From NCBI GenBank assembly GCA_022760475.1, contig JALEFZ010000020.1, positions 62,001 to 126,000 of the forward strand: a stretch of DNA of 64,000 bases. Reading direction: 5' to 3'. Positions within the stretch are counted from its first letter, which is position 1; each line of letters begins with the position of its first letter. The DNA comes from Bacteroidia bacterium (lineage in GTDB: Bacteria > Bacteroidota > Bacteroidia > J057). The notes beneath the pieces were generated by a model that ran no database searches, had not been told where the DNA came from, and was given only the letters and a program-made list of their open reading frames with translations. Below are positions 28,620 to 37,516 of this stretch, piece by piece. Both the position numbers and the translations under genes were made by a program.

Positions 28620-29195
28620 ATGGAATTAAGAGGAGAAAAAATAGTATTGAGACCAATGACGCTCAAAGGCAGGTATCAATTTTACCGCTGGGCGACTAAG
28701 TCGGACGCAGCCCCATACTGGTATGGGGAGCTGTACGGGGATGATGTGCCCTCTTATGTAGTTTTTAAGCATGAATTTCCCGACTACTATTTTGACGGTT
28801 CTTCCATTCAGAAAGGAAGAGCTTTTGTTATTTATAAAGGTGATGAGAAAATTGGCCAGATAAATTATAATGAAATTGAAGAACGAGATCACTCTGTAGA
28901 ATTAGATATCCTGATCGCAAGCCAAAAATACCAAAACAAAGGCCTGGGAACTGATGCCATAAAAACCCTCCTCAACTACCTCTTCAATAAAATGGCCATT
29001 CGCAGGTGCAGGATTGAAGTCATTTCAAAAAATCCAAGGGCAGAAAAAGCATTCCAAAAGGCAGGCTTTGCCAAAATATATACCTACATCCGCAAAGGCA
29101 TCGTTTGGGTAGTCATGGAATGCCTATCTCCGACAAGCAAGGAAGTTATCAAAGCAGAAACAAGTACGAAAAAAAATAATTTTCACAATCTCTAA
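28620..29195 (+). CDS. GNAT-family N-acetyltransferase (RimJ/RimL type)
   Basis: A 191-residue cytoplasmic protein. It shows the GNAT order: N-terminal ELRGEKIVLRPMT strand, LDILIASQKYQNKGLGTDAI acetyl-CoA-binding loop (Q-x-x-G-x-G/A type, here KGLGTDA) and NPRAEKAFQKAGF near the end. It would transfer an acetyl group from acetyl-CoA to an amine, possibly an antibiotic or a protein N-terminus; the acceptor is unknown. The C-terminal ~20 residues are Lys/Thr rich and probably disordered. Confidence 0.85.
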   Translation: MELRGEKIVLRPMTLKGRYQFYRWATKSDAAPYWYGELYGDDVPSYVVFKHEFPDYYFDGSSIQKGRAFVIYKGDEKIGQINYNEIEERDHSVELDILIASQKYQNKGLGTDAIKTLLNYLFNKMAIRRCRIEVISKNPRAEKAFQKAGFAKIYTYIRKGIVWVVMECLSPTSKEVIKAETSTKKNNFHNL

Positions 29196-29275
29196 CATTT
29201 TGACTGCTTTTCCGTCTACTTTATTCGAAGTAATAAGTTCGATCACCCAATTCATAGCAATAGTCAAAATAATTT

Positions 29276-29701
29276 ATGGAAGATTTACAGGACATTATTC
29301 AAACAGGCGTAAACAGCCACATCTCTATTTGCAGCCAGATAGGTCTCAATGCAGACTTTAGCCTCCAAAGTATAGCAGATATGGATTCATTGATCGACGA
29401 AATATTTGTAGATGGAAAACTGGATAGCCCAATGGTTGCTTCAGAGCATGAGAATATGATTTTGCTGGGATTTGGTTCCTACCTGGGTGAGATGATCATA
29501 CGCTCAACGGGATCAGGAGCGTGGGCAGAAGACGATACGTTTGGGGAAGGTCTTGCATTTTCCTGCGTAGACCTGCCCGCAGGATTGAGAATTTGGCCTT
29601 TCCAAAAAGTCCTCAAAAGAATAAACAATGGCCCAGAAGATAGCTTGAGAAGCTATGCCATTACTATTATCAGGAGTTCTGAGGAAAAGGCTTCCGAATA
29701 A
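29276..29701 (+). CDS. Conserved-looking hypothetical protein
   Basis: A 141-residue acidic soluble protein with no signal peptide or membrane segment. The central part (LLGFGSYLGEMIIRSTGSGAW) and the following FSCVDLPAGLRIWPFQKVLKR resemble small immunity or regulatory proteins that contain a GxYLGE-type block, but I cannot name a family with confidence. It lies 80 bp after the GNAT gene on the same strand, with no terminator between, so the two may be co-transcribed. Confidence 0.65.
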   Translation: MEDLQDIIQTGVNSHISICSQIGLNADFSLQSIADMDSLIDEIFVDGKLDSPMVASEHENMILLGFGSYLGEMIIRSTGSGAWAEDDTFGEGLAFSCVDLPAGLRIWPFQKVLKRINNGPEDSLRSYAITIIRSSEEKASE

Positions 29702-29804
29702 GCAGCAGATAAGAATTCCTAAAGGAAAGCCCCCAGTTGAAGCCATCCTGTAAAGCCAAACATTAGCAAGGGAGAAAAGCAGACAACAAAAACCAACTGG
29801 TGAT

Positions 29805-31268
29805 TTAATCTCCAAGGTTTTCCATCAAACGAACATAGAACCTGACAGCATTGTCAAAATCACTTACAGAGATCCTTTCGTTCAGTCCATGGAACATCGA
29901 GAGGGTCTCTGGTGTCAATTGGTAGGGGGCAAATCGATATATTTTGTTCGTTATTTCCTGAAAATGTCTGGAGTCTGTCCCACCTATGACCAAATTGGGA
30001 GAAGTGAGGGTATTTGGAAAAACTTCCTTGATGCTCTTATCAAGTTGCTCATAGCCCCAACTGTTGTCATCCGAAACCACCGATGGAGCCTGGTATTGCA
30101 ATACCTGAAAGCTCACCCTGTCATCCTTTACCCATTTTTTCAAATGTGCCATAACCGTTTCCATGCTGTCGCCTGGAAGTAAGCGAAAGTTAAAGGTAAC
30201 ATTGGCCTTAAGGGGGACGACATTGTCCTTGACACCGGAGTGAAAAATGGTTGGGACCATGGTGGTTTGAATCAGGGCAGCTCCTGCATTGCTAGAGCGA
30301 TAGGTAGATAGGATCAGGGGTTTGAAAACCTCAAAGTTTCCGAATGCCATCTTGTTGACAAAAGGCATTTCTGGTCCAAGGTTCCGAAAAAACGCCTTTA
30401 CTGGATAGGAAATCCGTTCAGGAAAGGGATGCTCTTCCAGGCGATAAATAGCTTGTGAAATCACCTCTATCGCAGTTTCTTTTCCGGGCATAGAGGAATG
30501 CCCACCTTCAACTTCCGCTGATAAACGTACAGTCAAGTATCCTTTTTCGGCAATACCGATTAAAGCTACTTGCTTATCCATCCCTGGTACCAGACCTTTG
30601 GTAAGGGTATAGCCCTCATCCAGAACAAAGTCAGGCCTCACGCCCTCTGATTTCAAGTGATCAACGATCATTTTGGCTCCTCTTTTCCCAGATACCTCTT
30701 CGTCATGCCCAAAGGCAAGGTAGATGGTTCTCTCAGGTTGGAAATCCTTTTTGAGGAGCATTTCAGTTGCCTCTAACAATCCAATCACATTGATTTTGTC
30801 ATCAATCGCTCCCCTACCCCAGATATCTCCATCGGCTATTACTCCTCCAAAAGGATCTTGTTTCCAGAATGGCAGATTTTCCTCAGGTACAGGAACCACA
30901 TCCATATGCCCCATCAGTACCACTGGAGCTAAGTCCTTGTTCTTTCCCTCCCATCTGTACAAATGGGCATAATCCTCAAAGATTAGTTTTTCAAGCAGGC
31001 TATCAACCATTGGATAGGTATCACTGATCCATGACTTGAGTTTTGCAAACTCTGTAGAATCAATTAGGCTGGGGTCTAGATTGGAGATGGTCTTGAATTG
31101 AATCGCCTCCGCGAGGTGTTTTTTTGCATCAGGACTTACTTCGATAGGGGGAATGCTTGCTACAGTGCTTTGGGAGGATTTGACTAGCATTGTCTTGACC
31201 AACATAAAGCCAATGAATGCTATTAAAAATAATCCCACCAATATTAACAAGCTGCGTAAGTATTTCAT
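29805..31268 (-). CDS. M20-family metallopeptidase (carboxypeptidase S-like)
   Basis: A 487-residue protein with an N-terminal membrane anchor (about residues 5-28), then a zinc peptidase domain exposed to the periplasm. The di-zinc ligands are in GHMDVVP, GRGAIDDK and GHDEEVSGKRGA, and a C-terminal HGLNERIS supplies the last histidine. The order and length match the yeast carboxypeptidase S / PM20D1 branch, which cleaves N-acyl amino acids or short peptides with a free carboxyl end. The dimerisation insert is present. It is probably monocistronic. Confidence 0.88.
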   Translation of the reverse strand: MKYLRSLLILVGLFLIAFIGFMLVKTMLVKSSQSTVASIPPIEVSPDAKKHLAEAIQFKTISNLDPSLIDSTEFAKLKSWISDTYPMVDSLLEKLIFEDYAHLYRWEGKNKDLAPVVLMGHMDVVPVPEENLPFWKQDPFGGVIADGDIWGRGAIDDKINVIGLLEATEMLLKKDFQPERTIYLAFGHDEEVSGKRGAKMIVDHLKSEGVRPDFVLDEGYTLTKGLVPGMDKQVALIGIAEKGYLTVRLSAEVEGGHSSMPGKETAIEVISQAIYRLEEHPFPERISYPVKAFFRNLGPEMPFVNKMAFGNFEVFKPLILSTYRSSNAGAALIQTTMVPTIFHSGVKDNVVPLKANVTFNFRLLPGDSMETVMAHLKKWVKDDRVSFQVLQYQAPSVVSDDNSWGYEQLDKSIKEVFPNTLTSPNLVIGGTDSRHFQEITNKIYRFAPYQLTPETLSMFHGLNERISVSDFDNAVRFYVRLMENLGD

Positions 31269-31563
31269 AGTCCTAAAATCTTGATGTTCCGAATAAATAA
31301 ATTTAAGGAGAACGCGTTAATTTTTGAGGAATTTGGACAGGAATTATGGGATTTATGCCAATTCTATTGAACAAAAAACCTACATTGCAGAGAGGTGAGA
31401 GGTTTTATATATTGCTGATAGTTCTCCCTCCCCACTGATTTTTCCGAAAAGTTCTGCGATACATACTTTCTTTTCATTTGATTTTCAGCTAATTGAACGT
31501 AATTTAGCTATGGTCATGGAATGTTTTTTGATACATGTTTAACAGAGAATCAATCAAAACCAT

Positions 31564-32013
31564 ATGAAATCCAGGCTTTCCATCAACAATCTAATCCTTC
31601 CCCTACTATTTGTCGCATTCATGTTTTTCTCAAGTGGTGTCCAGGCGCAACTGGATTTTACCCCCAGAAGCGATAAATCCAGGGTCGTAGATCCAGGTAA
31701 AGGCCAGACCTTTTCTCGTGCATTTTTTACTGCGGATAATTTTCACTTCGTTCAATTTGGTGTCTATCCCATGGGTGCCAATTGGAGAGATATTCTTGCT
31801 CCTTCCAAGATTGGACAGGTTTGGTTAATCATCCATTATTCTACCCAGATCAAGGGAAAACCAGAGCAAGGGGCCTATTACATCGTGAAACCCTTTCCGA
31901 GTGCTGGGCTTGCCAGAGATTATGTTGCCAAGTACAAAAAACTGGGAATCGACTGCTGGTACAATCCACAATTGCATGGCGTACCATTTACCATTATGGG
32001 AATTACTTATTAA
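31564..32013 (+). CDS. Small secreted protein, possibly SPOR-like
   Basis: A 149-residue protein with a clear signal peptide (to VQAQ, about residue 29). The C-terminal part (GAYYIVKPFPSAGLARDYV followed by KKLGIDCWYNPQL) has the beta-alpha-beta rhythm of SPOR-type peptidoglycan-binding domains, but similarity is weak and I would not insist on it. It stands alone, convergent with 32089-32778. Confidence 0.7.
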   Translation: MKSRLSINNLILPLLFVAFMFFSSGVQAQLDFTPRSDKSRVVDPGKGQTFSRAFFTADNFHFVQFGVYPMGANWRDILAPSKIGQVWLIIHYSTQIKGKPEQGAYYIVKPFPSAGLARDYVAKYKKLGIDCWYNPQLHGVPFTIMGITY

Positions 32014-32030
32014 TTCTCAGTAAAGGCGAA

Positions 32031-32059
32031 AAAAAAAAGGCCTCCAACATGGGAGGCCT
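32031..32059 (-). terminator. Terminator of the minus-strand secreted repeat protein
   Basis: AGGCCTCC (32038-32045) pairs with GGAGGCCT (32052-32059), with a long A-run at 32030-32038 that becomes a T-run on the minus strand. It lies 29 bp past the stop of 32089-32778. Confidence 0.88.
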
Positions 32060-32088
32060 ACAGCTGATTATGTTTGTGCTTTTTTTGC

Positions 32089-32778
32089 TTAGTCCAATTG
32101 AACCGCAGACATTCTGTATTTGATGGTGTTACCTACAGATACGTTTTTCAACTCTACTGTATAGCGCGCATTGCCTGCGTTTGAGTAGGTCAAAGGAACT
32201 GATTTTTCGTTTTTACCGAATACGCGAGTTGCGATCTGCCTTCCGTTTTTCTTTACAGTGATGATCCCTTTTGCCTGACCACCTTGTCTGGTTACGGTGA
32301 TTTTGATTCTTTTCTTGGAAGAACATACCCTGTCAAAAGTTTGGGTCTTCTTCCCCTGACCTGCCAATAGGCCTGATACAGAACCCAGGCTCGCAGGAGC
32401 TGCACTGAAGCAGTTGAGGCGGTACTCGAATTTATTTCCAACGGACTGATTGATGATGTCTACCCTGATGGTCTTGTTTTTTACTCCATTTACGGCCAGT
32501 ACTTTTTCTCTGGAATAATTTCCGTTAGGAAACTGATAAGTCTTTTTTAGCTGGTTGTTTGCATATACGTTCACCCTTGTTTCGGCACGTCCACCTGTCT
32601 TGTTTACCTTAACAGTTACGGTATTTCCTGTAGCTTTAAAAGTTGTCTTGGCAGGGCCTGCAGCATAAACAGTTCCGGTTCTTGACTTGATATTTTTGGT
32701 ACACTGGGCAGAGGCAGTTCCCTGAGCCATGAAAAATAGGAAGAAGAGGCTTACAAATGTGATTACTGTGTTTTTCAT
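32089..32778 (-). CDS. Secreted protein with two tandem beta-domains
   Basis: A 229-residue basic protein with a signal peptide ending in SAQC. The mature part is an internal duplication. The first unit (about residues 46-125) and second unit (about 146-227) share the pattern VxVxxxGGxA, then VNVYANNQL or ITVKKNGRQ, a middle strand, and VGNKFEYRLN or VGNTIKYRMS at the end. Each unit is likely an all-beta sandwich. No enzyme motif is visible. High Lys/Arg content could suit binding to polyanionic surface polymers, which is inference only. A terminator follows the gene. Confidence 0.8.
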   Translation of the reverse strand: MKNTVITFVSLFFLFFMAQGTASAQCTKNIKSRTGTVYAAGPAKTTFKATGNTVTVKVNKTGGRAETRVNVYANNQLKKTYQFPNGNYSREKVLAVNGVKNKTIRVDIINQSVGNKFEYRLNCFSAAPASLGSVSGLLAGQGKKTQTFDRVCSSKKRIKITVTRQGGQAKGIITVKKNGRQIATRVFGKNEKSVPLTYSNAGNARYTVELKNVSVGNTIKYRMSAVQLD

Positions 32779-32945
32779 AAATCTTAATATTGAATTAGGT
32801 TAATCATTGGTGGGTTCAAGTGCTTTCTCTCAAACCTTCAATAATCAGTTACCTAATCAGATATTTTTGTAACACAGTTTTTCACTTTTTCTCAAAAAAA
32901 GAGAACAAACCCTTCAAAATCAGACACATAAATATACTTTTTTAT

Positions 32946-33959
32946 TCAATACTCATTCAACTCTACCTTTTCGCACAAGCTGATCTTATCCATTTCGAGC
33001 CGGATTCCTCCCTCTTCTTTTTCATCAAAAATCTTAACAAATTTCCCCCCGTACAAGATTTCATCGCAGGAATAGGACATTCTTATGTGTACATTTTGGG
33101 CGAAGGTATCGTCATAAGCCTTTATAAGGATTAGAAATTCCACCTGCATCTTGCTAAGCTCTTCCAAGGTCTTGCCATACATGGGGCTTTCCTTATCAAT
33201 AGGATGAACGATGGTCCAGGTAAGGGGGAAGAGGGCTACTTTATCTCTTTCAAGGGAAAGTCGTGCAAACTCCTGTTTCATTCTCCCATTCTCATTTACA
33301 TGCCACATCATGGTCAGGAGAACCTCCAGTTCGATGAGTTGATTTTTCCTTCGGTTTACAATTCTGAACATCAATCCATTGATGTCCTGATAGGGCGAGA
33401 CCAATATATTCTTACTGAATCCAATTTTAGCGGAAGGTTGTGAAAAGCGTCCCCAAAGAACACCTGTAGCAACGGCAAAACCGAGCAAGCCTATCATTGC
33501 CTCGAAGGCTGCAACTACATTGGCCAGCATACCTGTAGGACTTATAGCCCCATAACCGACGGTAGTGAATGTCTGCGCACTGAAGAAGAAGGCGTATGCA
33601 AAGGAGTCAAGGAAGCTGGAAGCTACATACATTTCCCCACCTGAAAGGTTCTCCACACCAATCATTACATAGATCAGCGCAAAAATTGAATTAAAGATCA
33701 CATAAGAGGTCAAGACCACAAAAAATAGCTTCCACCACGAAAGGGTTACCAGAAAAACATATGGATTAATGTCCCTCAGCCGTAAACCCACCCTTTGGAT
33801 GTTGAAAGTGCCATCCCTATTGATCAGGCGATTGTTATACCTGATACTCGTACCGAAGCCAAGATCCTCTTCATGTTCCTGCTCCTCCTTCGCGGCGACT
33901 TGATCCAGTTGATCATCCGCTTTTCCGCTTGCTCCAAATCTAAATCTTCTTTTTGGCAT
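32946..33959 (-). CDS. Inward-rectifier potassium channel, KirBac type
   Basis: A 337-residue channel subunit, expected to be tetrameric. The outer helix is at about residues 76-101, the pore helix and selectivity filter TVGYG at 133-137, and the inner helix at about 146-170. The KirBac linker RFSQPSAKIGFS precedes a long cytoplasmic immunoglobulin-like domain of about 150 residues. The gating slide region (LRDINPYVF, WWKLFF) is in place. The first ~35 residues are charged and cytoplasmic. It is divergent from the BlaI-like repressor; the three operator sites lie in the 207-bp gap between them, so repression of the channel gene is possible but not shown. Confidence 0.93.
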   Translation of the reverse strand: MPKRRFRFGASGKADDQLDQVAAKEEQEHEEDLGFGTSIRYNNRLINRDGTFNIQRVGLRLRDINPYVFLVTLSWWKLFFVVLTSYVIFNSIFALIYVMIGVENLSGGEMYVASSFLDSFAYAFFFSAQTFTTVGYGAISPTGMLANVVAAFEAMIGLLGFAVATGVLWGRFSQPSAKIGFSKNILVSPYQDINGLMFRIVNRRKNQLIELEVLLTMMWHVNENGRMKQEFARLSLERDKVALFPLTWTIVHPIDKESPMYGKTLEELSKMQVEFLILIKAYDDTFAQNVHIRMSYSCDEILYGGKFVKIFDEKEEGGIRLEMDKISLCEKVELNEY

Positions 33960-34092
33960 GTATGCTGATTTTCTGATGGCACTAATGCAGGCAAATATGA
34001 GCTGCTCAAAGCAAATTAGCTATTTTTCATCAAATCCCATTTTGTCAAAAAAAGTCATGGAAATTCTTTTCCGCAAGATTGCCCCTTTAATT

Positions 34093-34110
34093 CTACGAAA
34101 GAAATCGTAG
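34093..34110. promoter_or_regulatory. BlaI-type operator, copy 1
   Basis: CTACGA-N6-TCGTAG, a perfect 6+6 inverted repeat with an A-rich spacer, first of three in the kir-blaI gap. Confidence 0.8.
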
Positions 34111-34123
34111 GTTTATGATATAA

Positions 34124-34141
34124 GTACGAAAGACATCGTAC
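34124..34141. promoter_or_regulatory. BlaI-type operator, copy 2
   Basis: GTACGA-N6-TCGTAC, starting 31 bp after copy 1. The core TACGA-N6-TCGTA is identical in all three copies. Confidence 0.8.
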
Positions 34142-34146
34142 ATAAC

Positions 34147-34164
34147 CTACGAAAAATATCGTAG
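34147..34164. promoter_or_regulatory. BlaI-type operator, copy 3
   Basis: CTACGA-N6-TCGTAG, starting 23 bp after copy 2 and ending two bases before the start codon of the repressor. Binding here would cover the translation start region and block transcription of blaI itself. Confidence 0.8.
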
Positions 34165-34166
34165 AT

Positions 34167-34547
34167 ATGAGTCAGACACAAAAACCAACAGAGGCAGAAC
34201 TGGAAATTTTGAAGGTACTTTGGCAATCAGGTCCTTCTACGGTTCGCTTTGTACATGAGGAACTTGCAAAGCATCGGGAGGTGGGCTACACCACGACCCT
34301 GAAGCAAATGCAGATCATGCATGATCGCAAGATGCTCAGCCGAAAAAAAATGGGAAAGACCCACATCTATACGGCACAGGTATCTGAAAAAGAAACCCAA
34401 AAACAAATGCTGGACAAATTGGTAGATACAGCCTTTCAGGGCTCGGCCATGAAATTGGTGATGCAAGCCCTGGGTAACGGTAAAACATCCAGTGAAGAAC
34501 TTAAGGAGATAAGAAAATTTTTAGACCAACTGGAAAACGACCAATAG
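34167..34547 (+). CDS. BlaI/MecI-family transcriptional repressor
   Basis: A 126-residue winged-helix protein. The N-terminal half has the family pattern PTEAELEILKVLWQSGPSTVR and YTTTLKQMQIMHDRKML. The C-terminal half is the helical dimerisation segment that the cognate protease cleaves in classical systems. Three TACGA-N6-TCGTA sites directly upstream are its likely operators, implying autorepression. It is 3 bp from the M56 gene, so the two form one operon. No beta-lactamase is adjacent; the regulated output may be the operon itself, the divergent channel, or distant genes. Confidence 0.92.
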   Translation: MSQTQKPTEAELEILKVLWQSGPSTVRFVHEELAKHREVGYTTTLKQMQIMHDRKMLSRKKMGKTHIYTAQVSEKETQKQMLDKLVDTAFQGSAMKLVMQALGNGKTSSEELKEIRKFLDQLENDQ

Positions 34548-34550
34548 GAA

Positions 34551-37382
34551 ATGTTCAAGCTAGAAACATACAACCTTGCAGAGGCATTTGGATGGACATT
34601 GCTACACAGTTTGTGGCAAGGCGCACTGATAGCTATGGTTCTTGTCCTGATCTACAACCTGGCCAAGCCTAAGCAATCAGATGCCCGCTATGCACTGGCA
34701 GTGGGTTCATTATTGGCTGTTTTCTTATCCGCAGGAATCACCTTTTACATTTGTTTTGAGCAAAGTAAAAAACTCCAGATTGCCATCGACGAAGAATCTG
34801 CGGAAGCCTGGTCTATTGATTTTGAAGACATCCAGCTTTTCATTTCAGATTTAGAAGAGAAGCAGAGTCAAGTAGCACCCTGGAACATTGTTATGAACAA
34901 AGTAAAGCCGCTTACCCCCTGGCTCACCTGGATTTGGTTGTTGGGCTTTATTGTTTTCAGTTTCAAATGGTTAGTAGGCTACTTGTATGTACAAAACCTG
35001 AGGTTCAGGCATAGCAGCCCACTAGACTTTGACTGGCAGTCCAAGCTCAATCTCCTTGCTCGGAGAATGGGTCTGAACCAGACCCTTTTGATGCTGGAGT
35101 CAGCCAAGATCACCTCGCCTATGACAGTTGGTCACCTGAAACCAGTGGTATTGGTCCCAGTGGGATTACTTACGGGGCTTAGTCCACAACAGGTAGAGGC
35201 TATCCTTGCTCATGAACTGGCACACATACTTAGAAATGACTTTTTGGTAAACCTTATTCTGAGCTTCATCGAAGGAATTTTCTTTTACCATCCCGCCGTG
35301 TGGTGGATCTCCGAAAGGATCCGCCAGGAACGCGAGCACTGCTGTGATGACATGGCAGTAGCAATTACAGACAACAAAAAAGAGTACGCAGAGACTTTGG
35401 CTCTCGTCGCGACACATAGTATTCATTCACCTAAAATGGCAATGACAATGCAAGGCAACAAACAGCACCTTATGACTAGAATCAAGCGCTTGTTCCAACC
35501 GGAATCCTACAACAACAGACTTAGCGGTCGAGCGACATTTGGACTCATCGTATTGATGGGTTTCAGCACCCTTGCCTGGGTATCCCCCGAAACGGCAGAG
35601 AAAATCAAGCCTGCAGAATGGGCAGAAACCTTTGACAGCCCGGTTCTGTTTTCAGACTGGATTTCTCCTGCAGATGAAATTGAAAGCATCGAAGTAGAAG
35701 TAAAAAGCTCTGAAAATACTTCCAGGGAAGATTTTAGAAGAGAACTGATCAATCGAGCGTTTAACATTACTCGCCTGGACAGCCCTCCCCCCCTACCTCC
35801 TTTGCCTCCAATGCCGGATTTCAGAGGAGCCCCCTTGCCTCCTAACATGGCTATGCCTCCAATGCCGGATTTCCCTAAAAGTTTGGTCATCCACATCGAT
35901 GAAGATATGACAGATGAAGAGATCGAAGAATTGGTAGAAGCATATGAAGACCAAATCAAAGATTGGGAGGAGGAGTACGAGGAGAAAATGGAAGATTATG
36001 CTGAGATGTGGGAAGAGTGGGGTGAAGAATTCGGTGAAAAGATGGAGAAGGAGTATGGCAAAGACCTTGAAAAATGGGGTGAGAAATACGGCAAGGAATA
36101 TGGAGAGATGTGGGAAGAATGGGGTGAAAAACTTGCAGATGTAATTGAAAAAAGTGCAGAAGCTGAGGACAAGGATCAGTGGATGAAGGACCTGGAACGT
36201 GAACTGAGTAAGCTGGGTGATCACTTTGAATTCAGATTCGAAAATGACAAAAAACCTTCTAAAGCTGATGGCTACAAGTATGAATACAAAGTTCGTAAGG
36301 ACAAGAATTACAAAGCAAGAGAGCTTGAAGAAAAGCTGGAACGCCTTCGCGCCCATGAAGAAGAAGTTCGTAGGGTAGAAGAAGAAGCAAGAAGGGTAGA
36401 AGAGCAAGCAAGAAGAATGGAAGAACAGGCTCGTCGTGAGCAGGAGCAAGCAAGAAGGATAGAAGAGATGGCTCGTAAAGAAGAAGCAAGGGCCAAACTT
36501 CTGCAGGAAAGAAAAAGAGCTGAGAAGGAACTAGCGCGTGCCCGTGAGCTTGCAAGAAGAGAATCCGTCATTGAAAGAGAAAGATTGGCTGAAGAAAGAG
36601 CTAGGGCATATGAAGAGCGCGTTCGCGAGTACAAAGACCGGGTTCGTGGGTATGAACTAGGTAGATTGGAAAGAGAAAGAAGCGGTCTTGAAAGAGACAA
36701 AGCCATGCTGGAGCGTGAAATGCGTGCCCTTAAAGGTTCTGTAAACTCCAACTCTGACGTAATCTTTGATGACAATTTCATGGAAAGAGTAGAAAATGTA
36801 AAGCGACTTGCGAAGAATATCGAAGATCAAATTGCAAAGGAGGAAATGATGCGTGCTCTAGAAGCCAAGAAAAAGGCTGAAGAAGAAAGAGAGCTACGTG
36901 AAAGAATCCTTGCTGAACGTAGAAAGCAGGAAGCCATCAGGGTACAGTACGAGGCTGAAATGGAGGCCATCAAGCGTGAACTGGCTCGTGCTGAAAGGGA
37001 AAAAATAAACATGGAGCGCGCCCTTAGAGAAAGGGAGGCTGAAAGAAGACGCGCAGAAGCTCAAAGAGCCAGAATGGAAGCTGCAAAAGCAAAGCTGGAA
37101 GCGGAGCGGGCCAGAAATACAAAAATCCTGGAATCAGTTAATTCTGATGACAACATTGATGAGAAGGTAAACAAGATTTCAGAAATCGCTAAAGTAATGA
37201 AAGGGGAACTCGTAGATGATGGATACTTGAATCCAGAATCTCACGTCAAGCTCTCAATTACAAATGGGGTGATCATGATCAATAGAACTCCCCTAAGAAC
37301 CAATGACTACAATAAGTACAGAAAGTTGATCCGTATGATGGGGGTTAACCTCTACGATGGAGACACAGTCATTGAGTTCTAA
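34551..37382 (+). CDS. BlaR1-like M56 membrane metallopeptidase with long coiled-coil extension
   Basis: A 943-residue protein. The first ~345 residues form the M56 domain: membrane helices near 15-37, 47-68 and 122-145, gluzincin motif HELAH at 221-225, EREHCCDD near 261-268, and a further helix after ~325. It then departs from BlaR1. There is a proline-rich stretch (about 405-440), acidic repeats rich in EEWGE and EYG (about 470-535), and a predicted coiled coil of Arg/Glu/Ala repeats (about 585-880). A small C-terminal domain follows (about 885-943). The penicillin-binding sensor domain of BlaR1 is missing. It probably cleaves or inactivates the adjacent BlaI-type repressor in response to an unknown envelope signal. 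Confidence 0.88.
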   Translation: MFKLETYNLAEAFGWTLLHSLWQGALIAMVLVLIYNLAKPKQSDARYALAVGSLLAVFLSAGITFYICFEQSKKLQIAIDEESAEAWSIDFEDIQLFISDLEEKQSQVAPWNIVMNKVKPLTPWLTWIWLLGFIVFSFKWLVGYLYVQNLRFRHSSPLDFDWQSKLNLLARRMGLNQTLLMLESAKITSPMTVGHLKPVVLVPVGLLTGLSPQQVEAILAHELAHILRNDFLVNLILSFIEGIFFYHPAVWWISERIRQEREHCCDDMAVAITDNKKEYAETLALVATHSIHSPKMAMTMQGNKQHLMTRIKRLFQPESYNNRLSGRATFGLIVLMGFSTLAWVSPETAEKIKPAEWAETFDSPVLFSDWISPADEIESIEVEVKSSENTSREDFRRELINRAFNITRLDSPPPLPPLPPMPDFRGAPLPPNMAMPPMPDFPKSLVIHIDEDMTDEEIEELVEAYEDQIKDWEEEYEEKMEDYAEMWEEWGEEFGEKMEKEYGKDLEKWGEKYGKEYGEMWEEWGEKLADVIEKSAEAEDKDQWMKDLERELSKLGDHFEFRFENDKKPSKADGYKYEYKVRKDKNYKARELEEKLERLRAHEEEVRRVEEEARRVEEQARRMEEQARREQEQARRIEEMARKEEARAKLLQERKRAEKELARARELARRESVIERERLAEERARAYEERVREYKDRVRGYELGRLERERSGLERDKAMLEREMRALKGSVNSNSDVIFDDNFMERVENVKRLAKNIEDQIAKEEMMRALEAKKKAEEERELRERILAERRKQEAIRVQYEAEMEAIKRELARAEREKINMERALREREAERRRAEAQRARMEAAKAKLEAERARNTKILESVNSDDNIDEKVNKISEIAKVMKGELVDDGYLNPESHVKLSITNGVIMINRTPLRTNDYNKYRKLIRMMGVNLYDGDTVIEF
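36003..36128 (+). repeat. In-frame repeats in the M56 protein gene
   Basis: GAGATGTGGGAAGARTGGGG is seen at 36003 and again at 36105, each coding EMWEEWG. Related EKxGKEYG units lie between. The translated repeats are acidic and aromatic, spaced about 34 residues apart. Confidence 0.7.
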
Positions 37383-37420
37383 ACCAACTTAGTCTTTATT
37401 CGGTATTGATATTTTTGCGG

Positions 37421-37446
37421 ATGGGGCCTTCGGGCCCCATTTTTTG
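37421..37446 (+). terminator. Terminator of the blaI-M56 operon
   Basis: ATGGGGCC (37421-37428) pairs perfectly with GGCCCCAT (37433-37440) across a TTCG tetraloop and is followed by six T. It lies about 40 bp past the stop codon. Confidence 0.95.
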
Positions 37447-37516
37447 TATGAGAATTTCACATATTCACCTAGATAAATTCCTCAATCTATTAATTTGCAG
37501 TTCAAATTAGGACCGA

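Noticed and set aside
35793..36781. Long antisense frames (218 and 157 residues) within the M56 protein gene
   Set aside because: They arise from the repetitive Glu/Arg codon pattern of the coiled coil and encode Leu/Phe- or Ser-rich nonsense.
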